DNA of 54,344 bases from Pseudonocardiales bacterium (GCA_030840295.1 JAVEET010000061.1:1-54344), one strand, 5' to 3'; positions 1 to 9,218 are shown, numbered from the stretch's first letter. A program made the numbers and translations. Notes: a model not told the origin generated them from the sequence alone.

Positions 1-389
1 CGGTCAAGGCGAAGCCGGTCCAGGCCGAGTTGACGGCGAGTGAACTCGCAGACTTGCGAGGCCAGCTCGAGGTCGAACTCGTCGACCTGCAGTCGGAATA
101 CGAGCGCTCGGTGGCGGAGATGAACGATCTCCAGCAGAACAACACCGACGGCGCAGGCGATGATCAGGCCGATGCCGGCAGCAAGACGTTCGAACGCGAG
201 CAGGAGCAGTCCATCGTTGCCAATCGACATGACCTGATCGCGCAGATCGAGCGTGCTATCAGCCGGATCGACTCGGGCACTTACGGCCTCTGTGAGGACT
301 GCGGCAGGCCCATTCCGAAGGCTCGGTTGCAGGCACTTCCGATGGCAACCCTCGATGCGCAGTGCAAAGCCAGGGCAGAGCGCCGCTGA
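1..389 (+). CDS. TraR/DksA-family C4 zinc-finger protein (5' end outside window)
   Basis: The reading frame is open to the left edge of the window, upstream of the TTG at 30, with Lys/Ala/Pro-rich codons, so the true start probably lies outside. The visible part has an acidic helical coiled-coil-like stretch and then a C-terminal DksA/TraR-type finger: LCEDCG followed by RLQALPMATLDAQCK. The family normally has two CxxC pairs. Here the second pair reads DAQC, so one of the four zinc cysteines is Asp. DksA/TraR proteins bind the RNA polymerase secondary channel; actinobacterial paralogues are mostly uncharacterised, so that role is family inference. lspA follows 34 nt downstream on the same strand. 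Family call is firm; function is not. Confidence 0.85.
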   Translation, partial: VKAKPVQAELTASELADLRGQLEVELVDLQSEYERSVAEMNDLQQNNTDGAGDDQADAGSKTFEREQEQSIVANRHDLIAQIERAISRIDSGTYGLCEDCGRPIPKARLQALPMATLDAQCKARAERR

Positions 390-423
390 GCATGAAGGGC
401 ACCCGGTAGGCGAGAATGGGGAG

Positions 424-1017
424 GTGAGTACCGCAGACACGCCCGGCGAGGGCGATAAGACCCCCGCGCCGTCCCGAACCCGGATGGGCTTCTTCGCCGC
501 GGCGGCGGTACTCGTCGTGGCTGCCGATCTGGCCACCAAGGTGGCGGTGGTCGCCACGATCAAGCCCGACGACCGGCCGATCAAACTGTTCGGCGGCGCG
601 GTCTATCTCGTGCAGGCGCGAAACAGCGGCGCCGCGTTCTCGGTCGGTACCGGTGCCACGGTCATGCTGACGGCGATCTCGTTGGTGGTGGCGTTCGTCA
701 TCCTGCGGGCCGCCCGCCGGCTCACCTCCACTCCGTGGGCGGTGGCGCTCGGGCTCGTCCTGGGCGGGGCGATCGGTAACCTGATCGACCGGTTCTTCCG
801 AGCACCCTCGGTCGGCAAGGGTCACGTCGTGGACTGGATCTCGCTCTTCGCCTCGGACGGGCACGTCTGGCCGATCTTCAATCTCGCCGATTCCTCCATC
901 GTCGTCGGCGGAGCGATTGCGGTGCTGCTGTCGGTGCGGGGCGTCGACTTCAACGGCGGCCGAAACCCGATGGAAGCGGACGACGAAACGCAGGACAGCA
1001 AGATTTCCGATGCCTGA
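424..1017 (+). CDS. lspA: Lipoprotein signal peptidase (signal peptidase II)
   Basis: Membrane aspartyl protease that cleaves the signal peptide of diacylglyceryl-modified prolipoproteins. The 197-residue product has about four membrane segments. Both catalytic aspartates are in conserved contexts: GNLIDRF (D122) and FNLADSS (D156). The hydrophilic tails at both ends are common in actinobacterial LspA. I chose GTG 424 because the frame further upstream overlaps the DksA-like gene; ATG 484 is an alternative that would remove 20 residues. GAGAAT lies 6 nt before the GTG and GGGGAG touches it, so either leaderless or very short-leader initiation is possible. The 3' end overlaps rluD by 8 nt. The substrate-preparing enzyme Lgt is encoded at 28.9 kb. 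Confidence 0.93.
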   Translation: MSTADTPGEGDKTPAPSRTRMGFFAAAAVLVVAADLATKVAVVATIKPDDRPIKLFGGAVYLVQARNSGAAFSVGTGATVMLTAISLVVAFVILRAARRLTSTPWAVALGLVLGGAIGNLIDRFFRAPSVGKGHVVDWISLFASDGHVWPIFNLADSSIVVGGAIAVLLSVRGVDFNGGRNPMEADDETQDSKISDA

Positions 1018-1939
1018 CAGCCGGATGATGCCGGTGCCGGACGGGCTCGAGGGACTTCGGCTGGATGTTGCGATCTCGCGGATGTTCGGGCTGTCCCGTA
1101 CCGCGGCGGCAGACCTGATCGACGAAGGCTCGGTCACGCTCAACGGCGACCTGCCGGCCCGGTCGGAGAAGGTCAAGGGCGGGTCCTGGTTGGAGATCAT
1201 CATCCCCGATCCGGTTGATCTCGCGGCGGCGCCTCCCCGATCGGTGGATGGGCTGTCGATCCTCTTCCAGGACGATGATCTGGTGGTCGTGGACAAGCCG
1301 GTTGGCGTGGCCGCACATCCGAGCATCGGCTGGGAGGGACCTACCGTCTCCCAGGGTCTGGCCGCGATGGGACTCCGTATCTCGACCTCCGGAGCGCCCG
1401 AGCGGCAGGGCATCGTCCATAGGCTCGACGCCGGCACTACCGGGGTCATGGTCGTAGCCAAGAGTGAACTGGCCTATACCGTGCTCAAGCGGGCCTTCAA
1501 GGAGCGCACCGTCGAGAAGCTTTACTCAGCGCTGGTGCAGGGTCACCCGGATCCGAGCAGCGGGACGATCGATGCTCCGATCGGCCGGCATCCCTCGTCG
1601 GAGTGGAAGTTCGCGGTGGTGGCCGGTGGTCGAGACAGCGTGACCCATTACGAGACGGTCGAGGCATATCGCGCGGCCTCGCTGCTGAACATTCATCTCG
1701 AAACCGGGCGCACCCATCAGATCCGGGTTCACCTGGCGGCGTTGAAGCATCCGTGCTGCGGGGACGCCCATTACGGGGCCGACCCGGTGTTGAGCCGCAA
1801 GTTGGGTCTGACCCGCCAGTGGTTGCACGCTCGCTCGCTCGGGTTTCAGCATCCCTCGAGCGGCGAGTGGATCAGCGTCACCTCGCCGTTTCCGGCCGAT
1901 CTCCAGCACGCCCTGGATGTGCTCAACGCCGAGAACTGA
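1010..1939 (+). CDS. rluD: RluA/RluD-family 23S rRNA pseudouridine synthase
   Basis: Converts specific uridines of large-subunit rRNA to pseudouridine. The 309-residue product has an N-terminal S4 RNA-binding domain (about residues 15-75, [15 protein letters not shown]) and a pseudouridine synthase domain with the catalytic motif HRLDAGTTG (D140) and the downstream [11 protein letters not shown] motif. ATG 1010 lies inside the last codons of lspA, an 8-nt overlap that suggests translational coupling; lspA-rluD is a usual actinobacterial pair. RluD is the closest named relative, but exact target uridines cannot be told from sequence. A DUF222 gene converges on it with a 19-nt gap. Confidence 0.92.
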   Translation: MPDSRMMPVPDGLEGLRLDVAISRMFGLSRTAAADLIDEGSVTLNGDLPARSEKVKGGSWLEIIIPDPVDLAAAPPRSVDGLSILFQDDDLVVVDKPVGVAAHPSIGWEGPTVSQGLAAMGLRISTSGAPERQGIVHRLDAGTTGVMVVAKSELAYTVLKRAFKERTVEKLYSALVQGHPDPSSGTIDAPIGRHPSSEWKFAVVAGGRDSVTHYETVEAYRAASLLNIHLETGRTHQIRVHLAALKHPCCGDAHYGADPVLSRKLGLTRQWLHARSLGFQHPSSGEWISVTSPFPADLQHALDVLNAEN

Positions 1940-1958
1940 GCCAGCCGACCCCGGGGGA

Positions 1959-3611
1959 CTAGAACGGCGGTTCGACCGGGAGATCATCGGGTACCTCGGC
2001 CGAGTGGCACCGGCGCGGTTGTCGGCGTCGGGCGAGTTGGCCGGTGCGTTGCCGCTGGACCTCTGCGAGCGCGGTGCAGGCGGCTTGTTGCCAGTCGGGG
2101 TCTTGCGCGGCAACAGCCAGGTCGAGATCCCGCCTGATCGACGCGACGGTAGCAGCGTAGCTGGCGTCTTCGGCTGCGTCGCGTCTTGCGTTGTGCTGCT
2201 CTTGCGCAGCGGCGACTTTCTGTTCCCAGGGCGTGTAATCGCTGGGGCCAAGGCGTACCGGCGGTCGGCTGGTGTAAGTATGTGCGCTGCCCAGTTGCCA
2301 GCTGTGCGAGCCGTCGCGGTTGAGCCGATAGCGAAACGGCCCGCGGGTCTTGCATCGGTGATGTCGCCTACAGAGCGGCGCAGTGTTCGCCGGGCAGGTT
2401 TCACCCTGCTCGCCGTAGGGCACGATGTGGTCGATGTCGCAGTGGTGCCCGGGTTGGTGGCAGCCGGGAAAGGCGCAGACCTGAGCTCGGGCGATGGTCA
2501 GATCAATCAGGGGTTGCGGTGGCCGGTAGGTCGTGCGCCCGTAGTCGAGAATTTGACCAGACACCGGATCGGTGACCATCCGGCGCCAGGTCGCGTCCGC
2601 AGCAAAGGCAAGGCGACGGAGTTCCTGGGCCGTGATCGGCCCGTAACCGTCCAGGTACCCGGGCTCGTCGTCCAGGCCTGCGACGGTGCTGAGCGAGGCA
2701 TGAAGGTTGATCCCGGGCTTGCGGCCTTGTGCTTGGGGTAACGCGTCCACTGGTAGGCCGGTCAGCACTGCGTCGACGAGAAGATCAGCGCGTTGCTGGT
2801 CCGGGCTGCGTGGGTCTTCGGCCGGGAGCAGCCGCGCTGCCGCGGTCAGGCGACGGTAGATGGCATCGGCGTCGGTCGCCGGAAGGAGCACGGCCAGCGA
2901 CGCCATGCCGTCCGGGAGCGGACAGAAGCCGACGCCCCGATTCCCCCGGGCCTTGTGGTGGCGCTGGTCGGCTGTCGCAGGGTCGGCGGCAATCCGGGCT
3001 TGTTCCACCGTTCGTCTTAGCTCGGGCAGGGTCTGCTCGCCGGCGTGTTCAAGTACCCGCTCCTCGAAGTGGGAGGTGACGTCGGCGGGAAGGGTCCAGG
3101 ACGCGACCGCGATGGTCGAGGCCTGTTCCCGGGTTATGGTCCCCGCGGACAGGGCGGCCATGGTCTGCGGCAGTTCGGTCATCAAGGTGGTGGCCGTGGC
3201 GATCCGTCGTGGCATGGCTCGGGGAGAGACCCGAAGCGCCGCGGCGGCCTGCTCGCGTGACCATTGCAGATCCGAGCTGTCGGCCGCGGAAAACGCTCCG
3301 AGAGCCTGCTGGTGGAGCGCGTCGAGCGAGGCTCGCTGCCGCTCGATCAGCAGTAGCAGGTCCACCTGCTGGTCCAGGTTCAACGACGCGAACTGGGCGA
3401 CACCGGCAATCGCGGCCTCCAACCCCAGCGGGGACGGCCGACGGCTCACATGAGCGGAGACCAGGTCACCGCCGGTCAGGCAGCCGGCGTAGACGCCGTC
3501 CAGGGTCGCCACGGTCCAGTCGGGTTCGGCCGGGGCGTCGAAACCTGCGGCATCCTGTTCGTCGACGGCGAGCATCGCCACCAACTCCGGATCCGACAGG
3601 GCTTCGAACAT
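1959..3611 (-). CDS. DUF222 / HNH endonuclease domain protein (13E12-type)
   Basis: About 550 residues: an N-terminal DUF222 helical domain and a C-terminal HNH nuclease motif with CAFPGCHQPGHHCDIDH, then a later CRRHH, giving the Cys pairs and His of an intact HNH zinc fold. This family is highly expanded in actinobacteria (13E12 repeat proteins of mycobacteria) and its role is not established. I prefer ATG 3611 over the upstream in-frame TTG at 3632, because a near-consensus promoter sits so that transcription would begin at this ATG. The gene converges on rluD and diverges from the MhuD-like gene; its upstream region is clearly more AT-rich than the surroundings, compatible with acquisition as a unit. 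Confidence 0.85.
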   Translation of the reverse strand: MFEALSDPELVAMLAVDEQDAAGFDAPAEPDWTVATLDGVYAGCLTGGDLVSAHVSRRPSPLGLEAAIAGVAQFASLNLDQQVDLLLLIERQRASLDALHQQALGAFSAADSSDLQWSREQAAAALRVSPRAMPRRIATATTLMTELPQTMAALSAGTITREQASTIAVASWTLPADVTSHFEERVLEHAGEQTLPELRRTVEQARIAADPATADQRHHKARGNRGVGFCPLPDGMASLAVLLPATDADAIYRRLTAAARLLPAEDPRSPDQQRADLLVDAVLTGLPVDALPQAQGRKPGINLHASLSTVAGLDDEPGYLDGYGPITAQELRRLAFAADATWRRMVTDPVSGQILDYGRTTYRPPQPLIDLTIARAQVCAFPGCHQPGHHCDIDHIVPYGEQGETCPANTAPLCRRHHRCKTRGPFRYRLNRDGSHSWQLGSAHTYTSRPPVRLGPSDYTPWEQKVAAAQEQHNARRDAAEDASYAATVASIRRDLDLAVAAQDPDWQQAACTALAEVQRQRTGQLARRRQPRRCHSAEVPDDLPVEPPF

Positions 3612-3618
3612 ACTAGCG

Positions 3619-3648
3619 ATTATAGCCAACACCGGTGCAAAGGATCAA
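3619..3648 (-). promoter_or_regulatory. Near-consensus sigma-A promoter for a leaderless DUF222 mRNA
   Basis: On the minus strand TTGATC (3643-3648) and a perfect TATAAT (3619-3624) are separated by 18 bp. The last base of TATAAT is 7 nt from the ATG at 3611, so the expected transcription start is the A of the start codon. It is the best-looking promoter in the window. Confidence 0.7.
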
Positions 3649-3825
3649 GCTATTCCTCTTATTCCATAAGCATTTCTCGCTCAGGGCGTCCAGTTCTGAT
3701 CAACGGCCACGGCGGAGCGATGACCCAACAACGAAACGAATCCAACCCAGCAACTCCCGCATCGCCGCGCCTTTTTCTTTGCCTTGCCTTAGTCCTAGGA
3801 TGAACCAGCCTGGCACGATAGAGGC

Positions 3826-4152
3826 ATGTCCATCATCAAGATCAACGCCATCACAGTCGCCGCGGACAGCGGGGACGAACTCGCGAAGCGCTTCGCCGCT
3901 CGTGCCGGCGCCGTGGACGGAGCCGAGGGCTTCGAGGGCTTCGAGCTGCTGCAGCCCACCGACGAGCGCACGACCTGGCTGGTGATCACCCGTTGGCGGG
4001 ACGAGGGCGCCTTCAACGGCTGGCTCAACTCGAGCGCGTTCGGGCAAGGTCACCGGTCCGAGGCTGAGCGGGCCGGTGGCGAGGCACCCAAACCGGTCGG
4101 CGTGAGCTCCGAACTCTGGTCCTACCGGGTCTCAGGCGGATCTGCCGTCTGA
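3826..4152 (+). CDS. MhuD-like antibiotic-biosynthesis-monooxygenase (ABM) fold protein, possible haem-degrading enzyme
   Basis: A 108-residue single-domain dimeric alpha/beta-barrel protein. It resembles the mycobacterial haem-degrading enzyme MhuD along its length: KINAI at the N terminus, KRFA, GFEGFELLQP, LVITRW, AFNGW and GHR. Asn7 and Trp66, important in MhuD, are at the same positions. The MhuD haem-ligand His75 falls in a two-residue deletion here; the only nearby histidine is H76 (in GQGHR), so ligand identity is uncertain. A TAGGAT -10-like hexamer lies at 3796-3801. The stop overlaps the start of the cupin gene by one base, so the two are probably co-translated. Haem degradation is inference; a general ABM-domain enzyme is the fallback. 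Confidence 0.8.
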   Translation: MSIIKINAITVAADSGDELAKRFAARAGAVDGAEGFEGFELLQPTDERTTWLVITRWRDEGAFNGWLNSSAFGQGHRSEAERAGGEAPKPVGVSSELWSYRVSGGSAV

Positions 4153-4589
4153 TGGGGACCGACGCCGACCGGAGCGGGGACTCGGCGGCCCAGCCCTGCC
4201 GCCGGGTGGGCGCCGACGAGCTGACGCCCGGCGATCCGACTCCCGGTATGACCAGGCGGGTCGGATTGGAGGCCGACGGCATGTGGTCAGGCACCGTCGA
4301 CACCGAGCCCGGTGCGACCTCGGGCTGGCATCACCACGGTGATCACGAGACGACCTTGTACATCCTCAGCGGACGGATGCGGCTGGATTTCGGTCCAGGC
4401 GGAACCCAGGCGGTCGAGGCTGGTCCTGGTGACTTCCTGCACGTCCCAGCCGGTGCCGTGCATCGCGAATCGAACCCGTCGGAGTTGCCGTCCCGCGCCG
4501 TCGTGGTGCGCTGTGGAATGGGTCAGCCGACAGTCAACGTGGCGGGGCCGGCCGCCGACCGGGCCGGTGCCGACCCGGACTATCGATAG
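4152..4589 (+). CDS. Single-domain cupin protein
   Basis: A 145-residue cupin_2 protein. The first cupin motif reads GATSGWHHHGDHE and the second GDFLHVPAGAVHRESN, which keeps the histidines, the Glu and the terminal His that bind a divalent metal, so an active metal site is likely. Substrate cannot be told from sequence; small cupins include dioxygenases, isomerases and metal or ligand sensors. The start codon overlaps the stop of the MhuD-like gene (TGATG), indicating an operon of a possible haem oxygenase-like enzyme and a metal cupin. dnaE follows after 125 nt. Confidence 0.85.
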   Translation: MGTDADRSGDSAAQPCRRVGADELTPGDPTPGMTRRVGLEADGMWSGTVDTEPGATSGWHHHGDHETTLYILSGRMRLDFGPGGTQAVEAGPGDFLHVPAGAVHRESNPSELPSRAVVVRCGMGQPTVNVAGPAADRAGADPDYR

Positions 4590-4598
4590 CAGGTCGAG

Positions 4599-4618
4599 AG
4601 ACACGCCGAGACACGCCG
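4599..4618 (+). repeat. 10-bp perfect tandem duplication
   Basis: AGACACGCCG occurs twice back to back just after the cupin stop codon and upstream of dnaE. No function is evident. Confidence 0.7.
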
Positions 4619-4714
4619 GTGCTGGACGGCGTTGTCGTAACCAAGGTGCAGAATCGACTCCGCTGGCCAGCCCGTACGAGGGGCGCCACCTGATCGAAGG
4701 ACGAGGGCACCGCT

Positions 4715-7700
4715 GTGACCGATGCAGGCGCGAATGGGTCCTCCGACAGCTTCGTGCACCTGCACAATCACACCGAATATTCGATGCTCGACGGCGCCGC
4801 CCGCTTGAAGGACCTGTTCGCGACCACCGCCGAAATGGGCATGCCCGCGCTGGCCATGACCGACCACGGAAACGTCTTCGGGGCCTACGATTTTTACCAG
4901 CAGGCCAAGGCGGCGGGCGTGAATCCGATCATCGGCATGGAGGCGTACCTCACCCCTAATACCCACCGCGCCGACCGCACCAGGGTGAAATGGAATCAGG
5001 GCGGCGGCGACGACGTCTCCGGTGGCGGTGCGTTCACCCACATGACCGTGCTCGCCGAGAACACCGAGGGCATGCACAATCTGTTCCGGCTGTCCTCCCG
5101 CTCCAGTCTCGAAGGTTTCTTCTACAAGCCTCGCGCCGACCGCGAACTCCTCAACGATTACGCCAGCGGTCTGATCGCGACCACAGGGTGCCCGTCGGGC
5201 GAGATCCAGACTTGGCTGCGCATCGGCAACTACGACAGGGCGCTGGCCAGTGCCGCCGAGTTCCGGGACATCTTCGGCCAGGGAAACTTCTTCCTCGAGC
5301 TGATGGATCACGGTCTGGCCATCGAGACCCAGGTCCGCGACGGGCTGCTGAAACTCGGCAAGGATCTCCAGCTGCCACTCGTGGCCACCAACGACCTGCA
5401 TTACACGCGCCCAGGCGACGCCGCGGCCCACGAGGTGCTGCTCTGTGTCCAGTCCGGCAAGACGATGCAGGACGCGAACCGGTTCAAGTTCAACGGCGAT
5501 TCCTACTACCTCAAGTCGCCGGCCGAGATGCGCTCGCTGTGGGCGGACAAGTATGACCTGCGAGAGGCCTGCGACAACACCCTGCTCATCGCCGAACGCT
5601 GTCACGTCGAGTTCAACGAGTCGGCCAACTACATGCCGCGCTTCCCGGTACCCGACGGCGAGGACGAGACCTCATGGTTCGTCAAGGAAGTCGAAAAGGG
5701 CCTGCTGCAACGTTACCCGGACGGCCTCCCTGACGACGTCCGCAAGCAGGCCGACTACGAGGTCGGCGTCATCGTGCAAATGGGCTTTCCCGGCTACTTC
5801 CTGGTCGTCGCAGATTTCATCAACTGGGCCAAGGAGAACGGCATCCGGGTCGGCCCCGGACGAGGTTCTGGCGCCGGCTCGATGGCCGCCTACGCGATGC
5901 GGATCACCGACCTCGATCCACTCAAGCATGGCCTGATCTTCGAGCGGTTTCTCAACCCCGACCGCGTCTCGATGCCCGACTTCGATGTGGACTTCGATGA
6001 ACGTCGTCGTGGCGAGGTGATTCGCTACGTCACCGACAAGTACGGCGACGACCGGGTCGCCCAAATCGTCACCTACGGCACCATCAAGGCCAAGCAGGCG
6101 GTGAAGGACGCCGCCCGGGTACTCGGCTATCCCTTCGCCATGGGCGACCGGATCACCAAGGTGATGCCGCCGCCGGTGATGGGCAAGGACGTGCCGCTGT
6201 CCAAGATCTTCGACACCGGCCACGAGCGGTACGGCGAGGGCGGCGAATTCCGGGCGTTGTACGACGCTGACCCCGAGGTGAAGAAGGTGGTCGATACCGC
6301 GCAGGGTCTGGAAGGCCTCAAGCGTCAGTGGGGTGTGCACGCGGCCGGCGTGATCATGTCCAGCGAGCGGCTGGCCGACGTGATCCCGATCATGCGGCGC
6401 GAGCAGGACGGCGCCATCATCACGCAGTTCGACTACCCGTCGTGCGAGAAGCTCGGCCTGATCAAGATGGACTTCCTGGGGTTGCGAAACCTCACGATCC
6501 TCGACGATGCGGTCGACAACATAAAGGCCAACCGCGACATCGATCTGGTGCTGGAAGACCTGCATCTGGACGATCGACCGACCTATGACCTGCTGTCCCG
6601 GGGCGACACGCTGGGGGTGTTCCAGCTCGACGGCGGCCCGATGCGGGCACTGCTCCGATCGATGCGGCCCGACAACTTCGAGGACATCTCCGCCGTCATC
6701 GCGCTGTACCGGCCGGGCCCCATGGGCGCCAATTCGCACAACGAGTACGCCGACCGCAAGACCGGGCGTAAGGCCGTCACGCCGATCCACCCCGAACTGG
6801 CCGAGGCCCTGCAGGATCTGCTCGGAGACACCTACGGCCTGATCGTCTACCAGGAGCAGGTGATGGCCATCGCCCAGCACCTGGCCGGTTACACCCTGGG
6901 GGCCGCGGACCTGCTCCGCCGGGCCATGGGCAAGAAGAAGAAGTCGGAGCTGGATGCGCAGTACGAGAAGTTCTCCGGCGGCATGGCCGAGAAGGGGTAC
7001 TCGGCGCATGCGGTCAAGACCCTATGGGACATCCTGCTGCCGTTCTCGGACTACGCGTTCAACAAGGCTCATTCGGCGGCCTACGGCGTGCTTTCCTACT
7101 GGACTGGCTACCTCAAGGCGAACTATCCGGGCGAGTACATGGCCGCGCTGCTCACCTCGGTCAAGGACGACAAAGACAAGATGGCCATCTACCTGGCCGA
7201 ATGCCGCCGGATGGGCATCAAGGTACTGCCCCCGTGCGTGAACTCCTCCGATGCCAACTTCACTCCGATCGGCACCGACATCCGATTCGGCCTGTCCGCG
7301 GTCCGCAACGTCGGGGGAAACGTGGTTGCCTCGGTGACTGCATCGCGCAAGTCCAAAGGCGAGTACACCGACTTCGCCGATTACCTGCGCAAGGTCGACG
7401 CGATCGGCTGCAACAAGCGGACGGTGGAAGCCCTGATCAAGTCCGGGGCGTTCGACTCGCTGAACCACACCCGCAAGGGGTTGATCCAGGTATACGAACA
7501 GTCCATCGATGCCGTCGTGGATACCAAAAAGGCCGAAGCCATCGGTCAGTTCGACCTCTTCGGCTTCGGGGGTCCCGACGATGGCGCCGTCGATGCCGAC
7601 CGGCCGGACGTGTTCGCGGTCCGGGTGCCCGACGGCGAGTGGGACAAGACCGTGCTGCTGAACTTCGAACGCGAGATGTTGGGGCTGTATGTCTCGGATC

Positions 7701-8275
7701 ATCCGCTCTTCGGGGTCGAACACATTCTGGCTACCGCAGCCGAGGTGACGGTCGCCGATCTGCAGACGGACGCCGTCAACGACGGCCAGAACGTCACGGT
7801 CGCCGGCATCCTGTCCAGCGTGACTCGCCGGATGACCAAGGACGGCAAGCCGTGGGCGCAGGTCACACTGGAGGATCTCGAGGGCGCGGTCGAGGTGTTG
7901 TTCTTCCCGGCCTCCTATGCCCAGGCGGGCATGCGGATCGCCGAGGACGCGATCGTGGTCATCAAGGGCCGGGTGGATGCGCGTGAGGACAACATTCGCA
8001 TCATCGGCTCCGACCTGAGCTTGCCGGATCTCAACCAGGGTCCGAACGGGCCGGTGCGGCTTCAGATCGCGCCGTCCCGCTGCACGCCGCCGATCGTGGA
8101 GCGGCTCCGAGATGTGTTGCGGGGTCATCCGGGCACCACCGAGGTTCATCTGGAGCTGGTCAACGGTGAACGTCGGCACCCGTTCAAGCTGCCGGACGGC
8201 CTGCGGGTCACGGCATCTCCGGCCCTGATGGGAGATCTCAAGGCCCTGCTCGGCCCGAATTCGGTAGCGGGCTGA
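4715..8275 (+). CDS. dnaE: DNA polymerase III alpha subunit (replicative DnaE1)
   Basis: Catalytic subunit of the replicative polymerase, 1186 residues, normal length. Domain order: PHP domain (residues ~13-280, HLHNHTEYSMLDG with metal-binding H15 and H17 intact), polymerase core with GPGRGSGAGS and the catalytic acidic motif PDFDVDFDERRR (D424, D426) plus D573 in ITQFDY, fingers and tandem HhH region, and a C-terminal OB fold (~1015-1100, VTVAGILSSVTRRM). The intact PHP residues fit actinobacterial DnaE1, whose PHP domain has been shown in Mycobacterium to be a proofreading 3'-5' exonuclease. The preserved clamp-binding-like tail and length separate it from the mutagenic DnaE2. GTG 4715 follows AAGGACGAGG. 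It appears monocistronic. Confidence 0.97.
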   Translation: MTDAGANGSSDSFVHLHNHTEYSMLDGAARLKDLFATTAEMGMPALAMTDHGNVFGAYDFYQQAKAAGVNPIIGMEAYLTPNTHRADRTRVKWNQGGGDDVSGGGAFTHMTVLAENTEGMHNLFRLSSRSSLEGFFYKPRADRELLNDYASGLIATTGCPSGEIQTWLRIGNYDRALASAAEFRDIFGQGNFFLELMDHGLAIETQVRDGLLKLGKDLQLPLVATNDLHYTRPGDAAAHEVLLCVQSGKTMQDANRFKFNGDSYYLKSPAEMRSLWADKYDLREACDNTLLIAERCHVEFNESANYMPRFPVPDGEDETSWFVKEVEKGLLQRYPDGLPDDVRKQADYEVGVIVQMGFPGYFLVVADFINWAKENGIRVGPGRGSGAGSMAAYAMRITDLDPLKHGLIFERFLNPDRVSMPDFDVDFDERRRGEVIRYVTDKYGDDRVAQIVTYGTIKAKQAVKDAARVLGYPFAMGDRITKVMPPPVMGKDVPLSKIFDTGHERYGEGGEFRALYDADPEVKKVVDTAQGLEGLKRQWGVHAAGVIMSSERLADVIPIMRREQDGAIITQFDYPSCEKLGLIKMDFLGLRNLTILDDAVDNIKANRDIDLVLEDLHLDDRPTYDLLSRGDTLGVFQLDGGPMRALLRSMRPDNFEDISAVIALYRPGPMGANSHNEYADRKTGRKAVTPIHPELAEALQDLLGDTYGLIVYQEQVMAIAQHLAGYTLGAADLLRRAMGKKKKSELDAQYEKFSGGMAEKGYSAHAVKTLWDILLPFSDYAFNKAHSAAYGVLSYWTGYLKANYPGEYMAALLTSVKDDKDKMAIYLAECRRMGIKVLPPCVNSSDANFTPIGTDIRFGLSAVRNVGGNVVASVTASRKSKGEYTDFADYLRKVDAIGCNKRTVEALIKSGAFDSLNHTRKGLIQVYEQSIDAVVDTKKAEAIGQFDLFGFGGPDDGAVDADRPDVFAVRVPDGEWDKTVLLNFEREMLGLYVSDHPLFGVEHILATAAEVTVADLQTDAVNDGQNVTVAGILSSVTRRMTKDGKPWAQVTLEDLEGAVEVLFFPASYAQAGMRIAEDAIVVIKGRVDAREDNIRIIGSDLSLPDLNQGPNGPVRLQIAPSRCTPPIVERLRDVLRGHPGTTEVHLELVNGERRHPFKLPDGLRVTASPALMGDLKALLGPNSVAG

Positions 8276-8287
8276 CACCGTGATGTC

Positions 8288-8302
8288 CCGCGCGGTACGC
8301 GG
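8288..8302 (+). terminator. Small GC hairpin after dnaE
   Basis: CCGCG and CGCGG arms around a 5-nt loop, 12 nt after the dnaE stop; no T-run. Weak candidate terminator. Confidence 0.3.
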
Positions 8303-8431
8303 TGCAGCGGGCCCCTTTGCGGAATCCCGGCCGAGTCCAACCGGTGCTGCTGCGTGGCTGCCGTTTGCTGCCCTGAGCGAACACCAGCAGTGACCGGCGA
8401 ACTCTGGGCAGGTCTGGAGCGTTCACACTTC

Positions 8432-9103
8432 ATGAGTTACGAGATTCGCCCGGGTCGGGGAGACGATGAGCCGACCCCGCACGAGCGGCCGATCTACGAC
8501 GAACATGTCGTGATCAGCAATCAGCCCTTCCCTCCGACCCCGTCGTTCCGGCCAGCCGCCTCCAGCCGGTCGACGATGCCCGGCGGGGGACTGGGCCCCG
8601 AGATCGGACCGTTCCATCAGGGCAACGAGCTGTCTCAAGCCGTGTTGCGCCGTTACCTGCTGACCCGCGCCATCGGAGCCTCGATCGTGCGCACCGTGTA
8701 CTGGTTCGGTGTCTGCGTGCTCGTCCTGGCGGTGCTGGTCTGGTTCGCGGGTATCAAGTGGCTCGCCGTCCTCATCGGGATAGCCGCCGTCTTCCTTCTG
8801 CTGTTCCGCGCGATGTTGTCGGCCATCCAGCGACGGATTTCCGGCATCGACGAAATGGGCTCGGTCGCAGGTCGTATGGAGCAACTGGTCGGTCAGACCC
8901 GCAAGGGACTTCGTGCTGAACTGCGGCGGCTCGGGTTGCCGTCTGCCCCGTGGGGACCCGCGCTGATCGGTCTGCGCCTGATCCGGCCGGTCAAGCGCGC
9001 CGACACCGTGCGCAAGCTGGCCGGCTTCGATCTCACTCAGGTGGTGCCCAGCGCCACGTTGGACGAACTGCACCTGTTGTTGCGCAGCGCTCAGCGACCC
9101 TGA
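8432..9103 (+). CDS. Conserved actinobacterial membrane protein with two central helices
   Basis: Unrecognised family. The 223-residue product has a proline-rich hydrophilic N terminus (to ~residue 60), two adjacent membrane helices (about residues 85-128, WFGVCVLVLAVLVWFAG and the following hydrophobic run), and a cationic cytoplasmic C-terminal half. ATG 8432 has a GGAG 12 nt upstream; in-frame upstream starts would add residues that do not look coding. It lies alone between dnaE and the amidohydrolase, on the same strand. It could be a structural or envelope-associated protein, but nothing in the sequence assigns a function. Confidence 0.7.
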   Translation: MSYEIRPGRGDDEPTPHERPIYDEHVVISNQPFPPTPSFRPAASSRSTMPGGGLGPEIGPFHQGNELSQAVLRRYLLTRAIGASIVRTVYWFGVCVLVLAVLVWFAGIKWLAVLIGIAAVFLLLFRAMLSAIQRRISGIDEMGSVAGRMEQLVGQTRKGLRAELRRLGLPSAPWGPALIGLRLIRPVKRADTVRKLAGFDLTQVVPSATLDELHLLLRSAQRP

Positions 9104-9205
9104 GCCAAGCAGGTCCCGAAGCCGGTACCGAGCGGCTGCACAGGGCCGGACCGCACCCGAGCAACAGACCCGGCCGCGGCCTCAGACTGGCGTGTCGCAT
9201 CACCC

Positions 9206-9211
9206 TAGGAT
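9206..9211 (+). promoter_or_regulatory. -10 hexamer TAGGAT for leaderless amidohydrolase mRNA
   Basis: TAGGAT is followed by 7 nt and then GTG 9219. The in-frame ATG at 9210 overlaps the hexamer itself, so transcription would begin after it; this argues for GTG 9219 as start. No good -35 was seen. Confidence 0.5.
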
Positions 9212-9218
9212 GGGCATC

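Noticed and set aside
5672-8278. Long minus-strand frames across dnaE
   Set aside because: Antisense shadows of dnaE; no motifs and no start signals.
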